Assembly: GCA_003342895.1 (NCBI GenBank) | Contig: PTFA01000091.1 | Coordinates: forward strand, 3,706,238-3,770,237 | Reading direction: 5' to 3' | Origin: Casuarius casuarius | Lineage: Eukaryota; Chordata; Aves; Casuariiformes; Casuariidae | DNA length: 64,000 nucleotides | Part shown: piece by piece, positions 47,871-60,800 of the stretch | Numbering within the stretch: the first letter of the stretch is position 1 | How the letters are laid out: every line of letters starts with the position of its first letter | Position numbers and translations under genes: made by a program | The notes under the pieces: model-generated | Told to the model about the DNA's origin: nothing | What the model saw: only the letters and a program-made list of their open reading frames with translations | The model's database searches: none

Positions 47871-50800
47871 ACACACGATTAAGATGCCACAAATCCAAAC
47901 GCACAAGTTATAATCCTCAAATGCCCTGTAAAGTCCCAGTACCACGAGCCTGTTGCTGGTAATGACAAAAACTCATACATTTGCAACACCTAGAGAAACA
48001 CTAAAGGTATAAAGACCAGTGGTGCAAAGGTGAGTGCCAAGTGCTGACACAAAAGATTTTTCCTGATAGACCTCAAAAGCAAAATTTGCTAGAGAACCAA
48101 GGGGACCCAGAGGAATGCGTGTACTTTCTTTTTTTTTTAATTAAAGAAATGTGCGTCTCCTTCAGTTTCAGTTATAACCTCACTCCTAAGTCATTTTAAT
48201 AATGGGATACAGCCTAGACCTCCTAGGTACTTTTTTGACTCTGCACACCCCAGCTAACCCCCAGAGCAGCTGATTTACAGTTTATCCAACCACAGTGGAC
48301 TGGTTCTGCAGTCTCGGAGGTAATCTCAGGTGCTACGACTGGGATTGGAAAGAAGTTAGTTCTGTGCATTGAAAGCTGAACAAATGCCAACCGAAATATG
48401 CCTCCCTCTTCAATATGCTTTCCTAAGAATCATAACATTCAAACTGAAGTTTTCTACATGTTAATAATATGCACATAACTGGAATTAAAGAGAGACTCTT
48501 AATCCTATCGAGACCAGTCCTCAGTTTTGCCTCAAGGTTATCTCCTTCTCTTTAGTGGAGTGGATTTCTCATGATGTTTTCTACTTGACATTTTTGATTT
48601 TTTTTTCCTTCAGGTTTAGAACTTTCATCCCTTCAGCTGTCTCAGTGAACCTCTCAGACTGCAGTGGGTTGTATTTCCGTGCGATTCATGAGTCACTTAA
48701 GCAATACAATACTCATCAATATAGCCAAGAAATCTGGGAAATAATTAATCCAAAAGGAAGGGGTATATAAACTTAAGATGAAAAGGTGGTAGGAATTTGA
48801 AGGCACTAGAAAGATACAAAACAAGGAATTACCAACATTATTATTGCAATAATACAATGTCTTATGAAGCCTGTTGGGATAAAAGTTATAGAAATAAGGA
48901 GGCTCCTTGTTTCAAAACAATTTTCAGTCTAAGGGTATGTGTTGTTCAGTGATACCCAAACTAGTAGCTGGTGAAACAATCCATCCTGTCTTCCATCAAG
49001 GTTAATGCTAAATGCTGACAGGGAAGATCTCAGATAGCCTCACACTAGGCAATTATGAATATTTAGCCGGTCACATCCTGGTAATGTTAGTGATTCCAGT
49101 AAACCATATGGCCTATGCCCCTTGTATAACATTTTTGCCCTGTAATACAGTTACAAGTATTTTCAATTCAGTCTTCAGATTCAACGTTTTCCTTCTGAAC
49201 AAAGCTTAAGTGAAGTCTTTTTGTTAAATGTCACCAGTTCAAATGTTACTGTTGACTCAGGNTGTTCTACTCTAGACACACTGCTGGCTTGCACGTTACT
49301 GTCAGGGTACGTAANGTGATTTTCCTCCTCTTATTCTTTGCCTAGTAAAGGAATAACCCCCTAACGCAAATAAAACAAACACACAAAAATAAGGACTTTT
49401 GTGCAATGTTCATACTAGTTTCTATCCTAAACACGGAAATGTCACTGTAAGTGCTGGAAATACCTTAAATACTTTGGTGATGCCATAAATACTTTAACCA
49501 TAGGAGCAGTACGAGTAGCAATTCCCCCAAGATACTTCCACTCCCAANTGAGCATCCAGTCCCTTCCACTGTCAGAGGTGCAGCACATTTTACAGGAACT
49601 TTGGACGTAAAACAGATCAACGCTGTGATTGACAGCTGTCTGAATGCTAGAGCGCCGGCATTCTAAGGCACTGAAGTGATCACTCAGTGTGAGGAAGGAG
49701 CTTTCCAGACTGTTTCCAATCACTTCTATACGATCAGTACAGAGTCTGTACTGCGACTGCGACTGCTCTGTCAGCAGAGTAGCCACAACACAGTAAGTAA
49801 ATCAAAACTGGCCTCTCTTTTGACAGGCAAGATCTGTGTGTATTCCAATTCATAGTGAGGGTGCTCAAACCTGTTGCTATTTATCCCCCAGTGCCTCGTT
49901 ACACTGAATATTCAAGCCTTAAGCAAACTATCTTTGAGCATCCTCTATAGAAATGAAATGAAAATCATTTTCCATCCCTACAAGTTGCCATTAAAAACCA
50001 TTTTTCTGAAAATAGGCTCGATAATTAGTATCTTTGATTGTACAGGGAAAACTGTTGAATGTGTTAGAATACATTTTAAATGCCAGCTTTCATTTCCAAT
50101 GCAATGTGAGAAAACTGAAATTTGCACTACAACACCCACACAACCCTAGGTACCACTAAAAAAAATTAATGACTTTTCCAGGCCACCTGATGCAAAAAGG
50201 AACAGAGACAGGTATTCAACATCCATGTTTCTGTCCTTGTCAGATGGTACAGGCTCACGATAAACGAGTAGGACTAGAAAACTACAAGTTTGAGTTTATT
50301 AGGAATAGTAACTATTCATATTGTGGTGCTATGCACACATGCCACTTAGATTGGGCAGCTCTCTGGTAGACACTGTAGAAGCAGAAATAGTCTCTTTTCA
50401 TTTGGGCATGCAGTCAACAAGTAAAGGATAATTAGTCTGGTATGCAAAGTCTGTAAAAGGAATCAATAAAGAGACAGTTCCCAACACAAGAGACAGATGC
50501 AACACAGAAAATAAATTGCCAATATTGAGGACTACCTTACACTTCCCCTGTATCATTAGACAAATTACCTAACTCAAGAACCACAAAGATTTTAAGAATC
50601 CCAAGTCTCACTGAACTCAAAGAAAGTTAGGCATTCCAGCCTCCTACATCTGCGCCTCCATGGACGCAGGCATCTGTGCTCTGCAAACATGCGTAGTATC
50701 ATACCAGAGTCACCACATGGCTTCAGACACATAGGATCACAGATACTCCAAAAGGTACCCTTTAGTCATGCTTCCTAAGCTGCTGTGTGTGCAAAACGTC

Positions 50801-52504
50801 TTGAAGATCTCACTGTACCCAGAAAGCAACAGATTAGGCACATCCTGAGTTACTACTGATGATCCCAATCCTCCATTTTAGCAGCTACAAAACCTATGTA
50901 AAGGTTTTGAGAACTTACATATTCACATCCTCTAAGTGATGCACACCATGGTCTAAGTTCTGCAAATTCTGAAGCAATGAACACAGGAAATTCTTCCCAA
51001 TGGTGGTTGTTAGGGAAAACACAAATAGCAAAGCTCTCTAAAACCAACTAATATACTAGAAAACTTTTCTAGCTCAAGTTCTACAGGATGCAATTATTTC
51101 TTTCCCATTTTGCTTTTAAACTATCAAAAGTCCTTAACATAGTTATGTTGATAAAGTAAGGAATTCTTTTGCTAATGTGACACACTTTATTTGGAGAAGT
51201 GTTGTAAAGGTACCAGAAGAACTATTTTGCCTATGTACATTACACTGTGTTTCCCTGTGTTTCTTGGGAGGCTTGCTGCTATAGCTATTACCAGCAAACT
51301 GTTCTAGTAAGACAAGGTCTAAAACAGAACTTAAAGACATAAACTAAGTCGCGTGCCCACTATCTACTTGCGAGAAAAAAAGAGGGGAGGGGAAAAACAC
51401 TTTGCAGTTAAAATGCTTAAAAGGTTTAAGTTTATTAGAAAGATGACAGAGGTGGAATGGTTGCTGTAAGAGAGTGCTGGAAAATAAAAAGAGGCACTCT
51501 CACATGAAAAGACATAAAAACAGTTAATGATTGGAAATTAATTCAAAGTAAAAGTAAAGCACTAAACGAAGAAAAATAAGAAAACTGAAGTTAACCTCCC
51601 CTCAAAGTACACTAGTCGAGGAAGTGACAGATTTATCTACCGAGAGCCAAAATCCCAAAATATAATCTCCAGTCATCAAGAGTTGGATAACTGGAAACAG
51701 TATCAAGATCTTAGGAGTCAAAGCCAAAGTTCTTGAATTTCTGTTTAGTGTCCTACACTTAAGACCAAATTTTGTCTTGTAAACCTCTAAAATGAGAATA
51801 AGCAGTGGCTTCAACTNCATTCACAAAGGCTACACAGATCTTTTAAGCAATAGCACTGTCATCAACTCATTTTGAAACACTGAGTAAAACAGAAGACTCG
51901 GAATGATGGGAACTGCTTGAATAAAATCAAGACAACCTCGCAATAGATGGGTAGGAGTTTCAGCAACCTCTAGTCAACACATTTTAATTATTCCTCTGAT
52001 TTCCTCCTCTCTGACCCTTCAAGTGATCATGCAGAAAAAGTAGTGCTTGTGATGCATCTTCAAGACAGGAGACTACTGCTGACAATAACTGGATTTAGCA
52101 GGTTTTTAGAACAGAAGACTGATACATGCAACAGCCATAACTCTACTAGCAAGATAGACCCAACAGCCATTCAATTTTAATGCACTACAGAATAAACACA
52201 ATGTTCGGCAAGTGACTATACTGAGAATACTACTTTGCTACAGGGTTCATAATGGAATGTAAGCCACCTATCGTGGTTGAGCCCAAAATAGGAGGAGGAA
52301 AAGGCTGTTTCTTATCCCACACTTTTGACACCAAAACTCAGAAACAGAAATCATTTTTGGCATCACTGCAGTCACTGCAAGCTGTGCCTTTGACAGCTCA
52401 GAGGTTGAAAACAACTATTTTCTTAGAGAGAACTAAGATGTTCCATCTTGCTAACCAAAGAAAAGTCTAACTGGTGACTTGACCATGGTTTATAAGGACT
52501 AAAA
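47871..52504. other. Noncoding unique sequence
   Basis: About 4.6 kb without a recognised gene. The 114-codon minus-strand frame at 49442-49786 contains an N and no domain. Some of the cytosine-rich stretch at 50640-50770 (ACATAGGATCACAGATACTC) may be old repeat, but I cannot place it. Confidence 0.5.
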
Positions 52505-52925
52505 TAATGGAAGACATTCACTCAGCTTTCCTAAGACCTGGCAGTAGTGTACAGAATTTTTGGCTCCAGCTGGAAAAAATTAGAGGACAACTGATAAGAT
52601 CCAGAATATGGCCACAAGAATCATCAAAAGTACTGAAAACATGTCCCGTAAGGAAAAATCTGAACACAGGTGTATTCAAAGGGATGCATGACAACAGCCT
52701 TCAAATATATAAATATATAAGAATATTTTCATAGAATGCTGCTGCAAAGATAGATATGCTTTCCACACTCATGGAGAGAGCTTACATTATACCAAAAAGA
52801 CATATAGGTTAAAGATCAAGAAAAGTTCTTACTGTTGAGAAGGCATTGAAATATCTTATTCTTTGGATGTTGTGAAATCTCTGATGATTTCTTTAAGTCT
52901 CTTCCAGCCCTATCTAACACAACAG
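52505..52925 (+). repeat. Ancient CR1 LINE 3' fragment
   Basis: In order on the plus strand: AGAATTTTTGGCTCCAGCTG with GAAAAAATTAGAGG (compare 'gtactgtgtccagttttgggcccc...aaattggag'), GGCCACAAGAATCATCAAAA, GTCCCGTAAGGAAAAATCTG, CAGCCTTCAAATATATAAAT, TATAGGTTAAAGATCAAGAA, GGATGTTGTGAAATCTCTGA and finally TCTTTAAGTCTCTTCCAGCC. These trace the C-terminal part of CR1 ORF2 and the 3' UTR, ending in the typical 'ggtcccttccagccct' segment. The coding frame is broken throughout. It is the only CR1 piece in plus orientation that I found. Confidence 0.65.
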
Positions 52926-54269
52926 TAAAGACCACCATATCAAGTAAATTAAAAGCCAAGGCCTGTAAAACCATGCTACGTAAATTTAGCCAAAAAATAC
53001 TCTCTTTTTAAAAGTAATCAACTACTCAAATAGCTCAGCTAGGAAAACAGCAAATTCTCTGTCACTCAGTGTCCTAAATCAAGGCTCGATTTCTTTCTAA
53101 ATGATATTCGATAGCTCTCAGAGACCTTGTATAATGCAGATATTAGAGGGGATGGTTTCCTAGCTTACGTTTCACAGGATCTAAAAGCTGATTATCAAAA
53201 TGATTCCTTCTGGTCTGAATAAAGGACTATTTCTGACTAAAAAGTTGCAGCAGAAAAAATTCACACAAGAAGTTTCTTTCGTGAATTTGAGAAAGTTGGC
53301 ATCAAAATTCATGTCTTGAGGTAAATTACAAAATTACTCCAAGTCTGTGAAGAAAACATTAACTTGCAAGCTAGAAAAAATAAGATCACAATATGCCTAT
53401 TTGTCAGGCAGGACTGTACAGCTAAGTCTCACTGATTTTATTTTGAGTAACATGTAGGCTAAGAGCCTTTGGCAGATGCTATTATGAGCAGCCTTTGGAT
53501 GTTACAAAGAAGAAACCTTAGGCTCCACAAGAGGGGCAGGAGGAACAAGCCCTGTAAAGCTCTCATCAATTTATACATCATGGAGGAAGTATATTAACAG
53601 GGATCTTTTATAAGTAATAAGCATACCATGTACTTAATATTTCGCTTGGTTTCTAGGTGCCACTTATTTCTTGACAACATCCTGGCTGTCAACACACATA
53701 CACAGAAGTACTCATTAGCGGTATTGAAGGATGGTTTATAGAAGGTCAAATAATGGGCCATGNCAATGCAATTATGTTCCCTTCTATAAAGGTCACTTTT
53801 ACTCATCACAGTAATTATCTTGACAGGACTACATTTACTTCCACCAATTTCAGTGCAGAAACTTCTCCAGCACCTTGGCCTTTCTGATTTCAATGCTGCA
53901 TTTGCCTTTATTGCTCTCACTAATCCATGTTTCTACTGATGCAAGATGAACAACAAAAACAGTCTCCAGAAAAAAAAAAAAAAAAGAACACAAGGAAGCA
54001 TTGTAGTTAAAAGTTAAGTAAAAAGTTAGCTTGAAGTTTTAAGACCAGTTAAGCCTTCACCACCGCACAAGGAATGAGTATGGTGCAAAAAGGCAAGATT
54101 TTCAGAATAGCACAGAACCACACACGCCTTTTGAAAATCTGAGCACTTCACTCCAATTTCCTGATCTAGAACACATTACCACCAGTAAGATTTTCAAAAC
54201 GGCTTTAGGAAATCTACTCTCAAACTCTTAGTGAATTTTACCTAGTTTCAGATATTTAAGTCCCCCAGT
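52926..54269. other. Noncoding unique sequence
   Basis: About 1.3 kb. A16 homopolymer at 53970-53985. No retroposed body is visible upstream of it. The 108-codon minus-strand frame at 53594-53920 is unrecognised. Confidence 0.5.
53970..53985. repeat. A16 homopolymer
   Basis: Sixteen A followed by GAACACAAGG. No target-site duplication or transcript-like body could be identified beside it. Confidence 0.85.
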
Positions 54270-54335
54270 CTTAACAAATTCTAATTGATCAAGGTCACAC
54301 AAGTAATCAGCAGCAAAGTTGGTCACTGAACAAAG
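54270..54335 (-). repeat. Probable MIR-type SINE relic
   Basis: CTAATTGATCAAGGTCACAC then AAGTAATCAGCAGCAAAGTTGG matches the complement of the MIR segment 'aagtgacttgcccaaggtcacacagctagtaagtggcagagc'. Short but specific. Confidence 0.45.
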
Positions 54336-57300
54336 CACATCCTGTATTAAGGGTCAGTGATACATTCACAAAAACATTCTACCTTCCTCTCTTTTTCTTA
54401 CCTTAGCTCCTAGGCTTGTTCCTTTCTTTCCAATAGTATACTCCATCAATATCTTTAATAGTTCCCTTACTTAGACTAATCTACTAATGGAACAAGGCTT
54501 GCACAATCTTGCCGTCAAACCTGTCCAAATTTGACCAATCACTCAAAAGTTAACAATTTTGAAATATACAGAAAGTCTGACTTAATTTCTTACAAATTTA
54601 CCACATCTCTGTTGCTTCTGAGAGGCAGTGGATAGCCAGCCAAACACCACAAAACTATTCCCAAAATAGCCTTGCAGGCTTTTGCCCAGATAAGTAGGCT
54701 TTGGGTCTGCCTCCATACACATCTCTAAACAGAGATTACTTGCAAAAAGGAAAACAAACTAGGAGAAAGACATCTATCCCATAAAACCTTGAGTGGTCAA
54801 TGTCTATTGCGAAGCAGATTTTTTTTTTTTTTTAATTAATTTCCTCACATGACGGGGTTGGAAACACATTCATAATTGCAGTTGACCTTTAAGACTGAAG
54901 GAGAAACTAGGCTAAAAGGAGATTTTTGTGGATGGCTGTGAATAAAAGAGGTATCTAATTGGTGAAAGTATACTACTCATGTTATATGCTTTAAGTTGGT
55001 AAAAAGCGTATGGTATAAGGTATTAAATAAATTATGTTGAAGTAATTTAGAAATATGATAGGTGAGGAAAAAATGCAATAAGGTTTTTAAAATGAGCTGG
55101 ATAGGTCTAAAANTCTCATAGCATTTGAACAACATTTATAGGACAGGCTTTGACTTAGAAAATAAAAGTAAATGCATACGTTAGAGCAATTTCACAAACT
55201 AGATGGGTCAGATTATCACATGGGGTAGGTAGTAGTAAGTCCATTTAAGTCAGTGCACTGTAGCAATAGCTCTATTGTTCAACAGCATTTTGCTAATTAA
55301 TCCCAGCTAAACATCTGCTCTGTGTGATCTGGACATTGCATAGCACTGGCAGAATTAGGTGAGTAATATATGCACTGATGCCACTGCACTAAAGGAAATG
55401 CAGAGTTGGAAGAAAGAGTAATACATAAAATATTCAAGCAAAGAGAGAAAGGACTTGTATCCTTGAGGGGATCAATTTATCACAGGCTAACAATCAAGCA
55501 AAGAGGGTTGCCCATGACATAACTTTCTCAGTGCAGCAAAGACGCTAAGCATTTCTTCATGTTCTAGAAGCGCTGGGTCTCTCTAACCTCTCATTACCTG
55601 TCAGTAATCGCTTGTGGCCATCACAGAGTAAGTTTTATTCCTTGTAAATAGCCATTGCTGCTGTTACACAGTGGCACATGACAGTGTCTTTGCTGTAGAC
55701 ATCATACAGATCGACCACGTGGAGTCCACAAAGGGAATATATATGTATGTTGTCAGAAGATAGCTTAGTTCTCTGTAGTCTCTCTGTTTCATTGCCATCT
55801 CTGAGCCGCAGGAAAAGCATAAAAAATTAAAAGATTAAACAGAGTCCTTGACACTCTACTACAGTGAGGACTCCACAGTGGTACACGGTCCAATTTCAAG
55901 GCCTGAACAGCATGAAGGGTCATAATGCAACAGAGAACTAAACAAATGCAAACATGACTTCCCAGCTATAGTCTCTGTTTAATTCTCCTTGGCTGAGTGG
56001 CTATTGCTGCTGAATTGGCTCTGCTTATGGGTGGCTTAATTAAGGAGATGCTAAGTGGAAAGAAGGAGGGAGAAAAACATCCTCTCCCAACCCTTCCCTT
56101 CCAATATTGTGCTCAAATACCATGCTTACAGCATCTCTGAAACATAGCAGCCTTACTTTTCATGACTACTGGGCACTTCGAATTCCTACTAAGTTTAGGC
56201 TGCGCATTAAGTGCCAGTTCCTCTGAAAACAGAAGCTCATGTTGTCACTTCATCTCTCTTTCTACTTTGGTGTCACTTCTGAAACAGACTTTTATTCTGC
56301 TTCGGCATGCTAACATCACCTGCTCCAGCCCAGGCAACTCACTACACTGCTGGGAGGTGGACGAATTGGTACCGAGCAGCCTGCAAGAATGACTAAGTCA
56401 CTGATTTTGTAGGCAAAACACCAAAGTTTCTTTCCATGATTTGATATGCTGGCTCACTATAGACAAGTTGCTTTATGCAATCTGTCAATTATGATATTCA
56501 CATTCCTTTGTGAAGTGCTTCAAGGACACATATGAAATGAAAAGTATTATTAATGAGACAGCAACCATCTCTTTTAGGCAATAACCCTCTTCTCTATGGG
56601 TTGGCAGATGGCTTGCCTTTATTAAAAAACAGGTGGTTCAGTTTAAAAGGATGGGAAGATCTCATACACAACAGAGAGGACTGCAATAGGACAAACAAAA
56701 TGCAGACAACCCCCAAATATTCAAAGCTAGCATGAGCACAAGAGCACTCACTCCCTGTCTCAAAGCATCCTCCATACTGCCACAAAATAACAGGATCAAA
56801 TCAAACTGAGTAGCCCTCAGGTCAACGGTTACACACTCCTAAAAAGGTCAATGAATTGTTTACAGCCTTCCTGGCACCACACCATAAGATGAAGAGGAAA
56901 AAATAGTTATGTGTATGGCTCATACAAATAATCTTAACTAAATTACTGGCCTGCTTTATGCCATACGTCATGAAGNATACTTTACTGAAAGGAGAACCCA
57001 CTCTCATTACCAAGAAAAAAAGAAGAAAACTAACTCCTCATATCAGCGTAGTATGCTCATGATCCCATAAATATGTCATATTTCAGTTTTTAAAGTAATT
57101 TTTTATAGGAACATCACGTTCTGATTTATGGCCAGTGAGAAAACGCTGTGCTGAAATAGCCGTTAAGTGCCAAAGGGAAAAGGCGGCAACGTTTCTTCTC
57201 CTGACACTTCAACCCTGACTTCATATAGCAACAAAGAAACTAGGTCAGAACGAGATAAGCTGGAAAAATGAGACAATTAGAAATATCCTGTCTTGTACAT

Positions 57301-59601
57301 TTTGAGAAAGTCTTAATTAAAACAAGGTCAATTCCCAGTTAGGCATTAAAATGGCCAAATTAAAAAATAAATAAAAATGAAACTCAACCAAAACAAAATT
57401 GAGCAATCTGAAAATGTGGCCATAAATATCACAGAGAGCGCTTTGGAGGAATGATTTCACAAAATCTATTATTACTGTAAGTTTGTAATCAAAACCTTTT
57501 AAAATCTTAGCTTTAGCTGCAGGTTCTGAGCACTTAAAGAAAAAAGGAAAAAGAAAGGTCCTGAACTCTTTTTGAATAACTACCCTCCACCTCCATCCCC
57601 CAGCCCTAATATCAACCCTAGAAATAGCTACAAAACTACTGCACAAAGACTAACTTCTGAAACAATCTTAAAGAATTAGTCAGAAGTCTGCCTTTTCATA
57701 TCCCCTCTCTTTGTTACTATGTCAATACTGTGCAACTAAATGAACCCTGTTCATTTTTGTTCTTGCTAAACAAGAAAATTCAGGAACTGGTCTCATCTCT
57801 GCCAATCGGCAAGTAATCAAAGTATAATCTGTGGCTGCATTTATCCATACACGTGAAGTAAACACACACTTCCTCTTAAAACAACCTTGTTTTTAGCAAA
57901 TGGAAACCTGAGGTGTTTAAAAAGGAGCCCAGCGTCTTCCGAGTCTGACAGCGCTCACTGCCACAGCACAAGCAGTTGCGCGGCTCCATACAGAGGCTGT
58001 ACAACATGGCCTACAGAAAACAAAGGCAGAGCTGAGCACAGAGATATAGTACTGCTCGTACTATAGCCAGCTCTCATCGTTCTATCTACTAGCATTCAAT
58101 ATGTTTANTAATGATCCAGCAGATGGTCTTGTGTTTCCTCAGAACTTCATTCTTCATTTGAAAGAGGATTTTGAAAGACTGCAGGGTTCACTGTGTTCCT
58201 GAATGGGCACTCAGTTTGTGCATGCATAAGTACTGTTTCGGGCATAAATTTCAGGGTTTAAGTACCAGGGAGTCTGAGGTCCAGAAGCAAGAGTAAAGAA
58301 CCAAAGAGTCAAAGCCTCAATTTTCTCCTGCAAACACTCTACTGCACTCCAAACTTCAAAATGAAATGACTGCAGCAGCCTGAAGCAGCCAGAGAGAGAA
58401 AAAGGACAAGACAAAAGCTCAAAGCTTACCTCGAGAGGGCAAATTCTTGTTTGTCCAATTATTTGAACCCAGAGAAAACTAAATGGGGACACAGTATGAA
58501 AAGGATGGGAACAGTAACAGATAATGAGGTTCTTTTTCTATTATATCGAGATCTCTCTGTAATGCTTGGCCTTAAAATGACAGACAAGATAAGCCCCAAT
58601 AATTTCTTCTTTGCAGAGACTATTACCTCTACAGCTAATATAAGCACTCGCCTGTTGGTACAACTCCCACTTCTAGCGTGAAGTGAGGAGCGAATCAAGG
58701 ACATGCTGAGAAACTCATTACAAAGGATGGTACGTGCATCCTTTGGCTTCTGAGGCTAGTACTGCCCTGAGTTCATCAAAAACCTCCATGGCCCTGAGCT
58801 ATGGGAAGCACAAAGTTGTCTCAAAACTGTGTTTGCTTCCTACTCTTTCTTTCCAAACAAGTGTTAGAATAGTAGCTGAAGATGCTGCCAACTAAGGCAT
58901 CAACCTCTCAACAAACAGCCAGGAAACACGTAGTAAAGCAGATGTCTGGCTTATATTTTTCAGCTTTGCATGAATAAACACACATCTCCTAACACTGGAG
59001 GACAGGCCTAGTTTCTATAAACACAGTCATATTCTCCCCACAGACAACAGACTCATATTTACATGCTAATTAGGAAAAAATAGACAAAACAAAGTCATTT
59101 TAGTTTTCAGTCACACATCTCACCCATAATACTTACGATAATCTTTCCTTACCANCCCTTGCCCTCCTACAGAGATAGGAGGCAATCTGATACATTAAAG
59201 AGTTCCGAGCCTCTTTCATAATGAATGCGCTAGGAGGAAAAAGGAAGAGGTAGGGGAGTGGAAGAAGAAAAAAAAAAAAAAATCTCAGCTTCACTTGTCT
59301 TCAGGCCTATAGCAACATCATCAACATGATATTTCTTAATCTGAGCTTATTTTCCAGGTCACCCATTCAATTTCTCAACTTCTTACAGTTTTTGGTCCTC
59401 TCTATTAAAATAATGTCAGGTCAATCAATCATTATCTCTAGGGCTTCAATTTTCCTTTCAAGCCTCTCTGGCATTTTAAAAGCCAAGTTTTCATTCTCCC
59501 TTCCTTACTCCTTGCCTTAAATTTACCTACTCCAGCTACTCAGTATCTTCAATTGTCACCTTCTTGATTTTATTTTATCTCTGCATGCTTGGCTGGCAGA
59601 G

Positions 59602-59604
<3 letters not shown>
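54336..59604. other. Noncoding unique sequence
   Basis: About 5.3 kb, AT-rich, with T15 (54819-54833) and A15 (59268-59282) homopolymers. Open frames reach 109 codons (57317-57646 minus), with no recognised domain. No gene is supported. Confidence 0.55.

Positions 59605-59648
<44 letters not shown>
59605..59648. repeat. (AC)22 microsatellite
   Basis: An uninterrupted run of 22 AC dinucleotides (44 bases), the longest pure simple repeat in the window. Runs of this length are usually length-polymorphic. Confidence 0.95.
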
Positions 59649-59650
<2 letters not shown>

Positions 59651-60719
59651 CTGAATTCAATAAATCTCACCCATAGTTCTGGGCATTCTGTTTCACTGTA
59701 ATGACTTATGAAAGCTCTAGGAAAAGAGATATTAAAAGTGATAATTGCTTTTCAAAACAAATAGAAACATGTGATTCAACAGCTTGAAGTGCGGAGGAAG
59801 GGAGAAGAGAATATTCCACTGTGGTAAATAATGCCTTTAAACGCCACTCTACTTTAAATGTAGAACTCAACTCTGTCAAATTCAGGTGCCACTTAGAAGC
59901 TTCAAAGTGCTCCAAAGAAAGACTCATCGAGACTACACGGACTAATTTGCAAAGCCCCTGGAAACCACATGCAATGAAGATTTCAGCTATGAAAAAGTCC
60001 CTAAGTGTCATCACTTTGAGGTCTTAGAATACAAGGGACTGTATTTTCAAGCCTCTTTCAGCCACCGGAAGAGACAGGGATCTCAGCATTCACTCAAACA
60101 AGAAAGAAGAAAAAAAACACACACACAAGGCAAGATTCTGAAACTATCACAGGAGCTCAGAAATAGGGGCTTATGTAAAACACTACAAGAGCCTGCAACT
60201 CAAAATTACAGAGGTGTGCACATTATTTAGAATGACATGCTTTGAACATCTGACTCACTTGTAGAAGGACTGCAGATGCACAAAGCCGAGCCATTTTAGT
60301 CTTTCATTATATTGGCTGAAATTTCAGTCAACACAGAGAAACCCAGATTTGCTTGCTGAAAATTCTATTTATGCATTCAGATTTTAAATCATGGTAAGTA
60401 CAATCAATGAAACACATTCTAAAAGTAACACACTGTTCGAATAAAAAAAAAATTAGCTAATAATACCAATGGCAAGATACTGCTCTTTAGTGATGTCTGA
60501 GATAATTAATCCATACATCATTAATACTTACAGGCTTTCATTCTATTTGTACTTCCAACACATACCTGGCTTTTTTTTCCATAATCAAAATCAAAAGAAT
60601 TATTTCACATGATGTACATCACAGATTGCTAGAATGTTTGCCTGATCACATTGTACAGTATATAATTCTTGGCCTACCTGCTTGCTACTGCTTATGTCAC
60701 CTGTGAACTATTACATTAT
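59649..60719. other. Noncoding unique sequence
   Basis: About 1.1 kb. The 102-codon minus-strand frame at 59706-60014 and its plus-strand overlap show no recognised domain. Confidence 0.5.
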
Positions 60720-60800
60720 ACCTGTGTCAGCTTGCATGCTCCTTGGAGCAGGGAACTCTTCTCACATGTGGTGCAAAGAGCCATATGCTGATCTGCTGAG
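60720..60800 (+). repeat. L2-type LINE/SINE 3' tail relic
   Basis: CAGCTTGCATGCTCCTTGGA then GCAGGGAACTCTTCTCACATG follows 'gactgtaagctccttggggcagggac...cttcacatg', the recurrent 3' tail of L2-class LINEs and associated SINEs in amniotes. The preceding TACATTATACCTGTGT may belong to it. Confidence 0.5.

Noticed and set aside
47587..47913. 108-codon plus-strand open frame with a hydrophobic end
   Set aside because: The isoleucine/phenylalanine/tyrosine-rich segment comes from the AT-rich tract at 47789-47870, not from a membrane protein.
53970..53985. A16 run considered as a retroposition tail
   Set aside because: The upstream sequence shows no recognisable gene or SINE, and flanking direct repeats were not seen.
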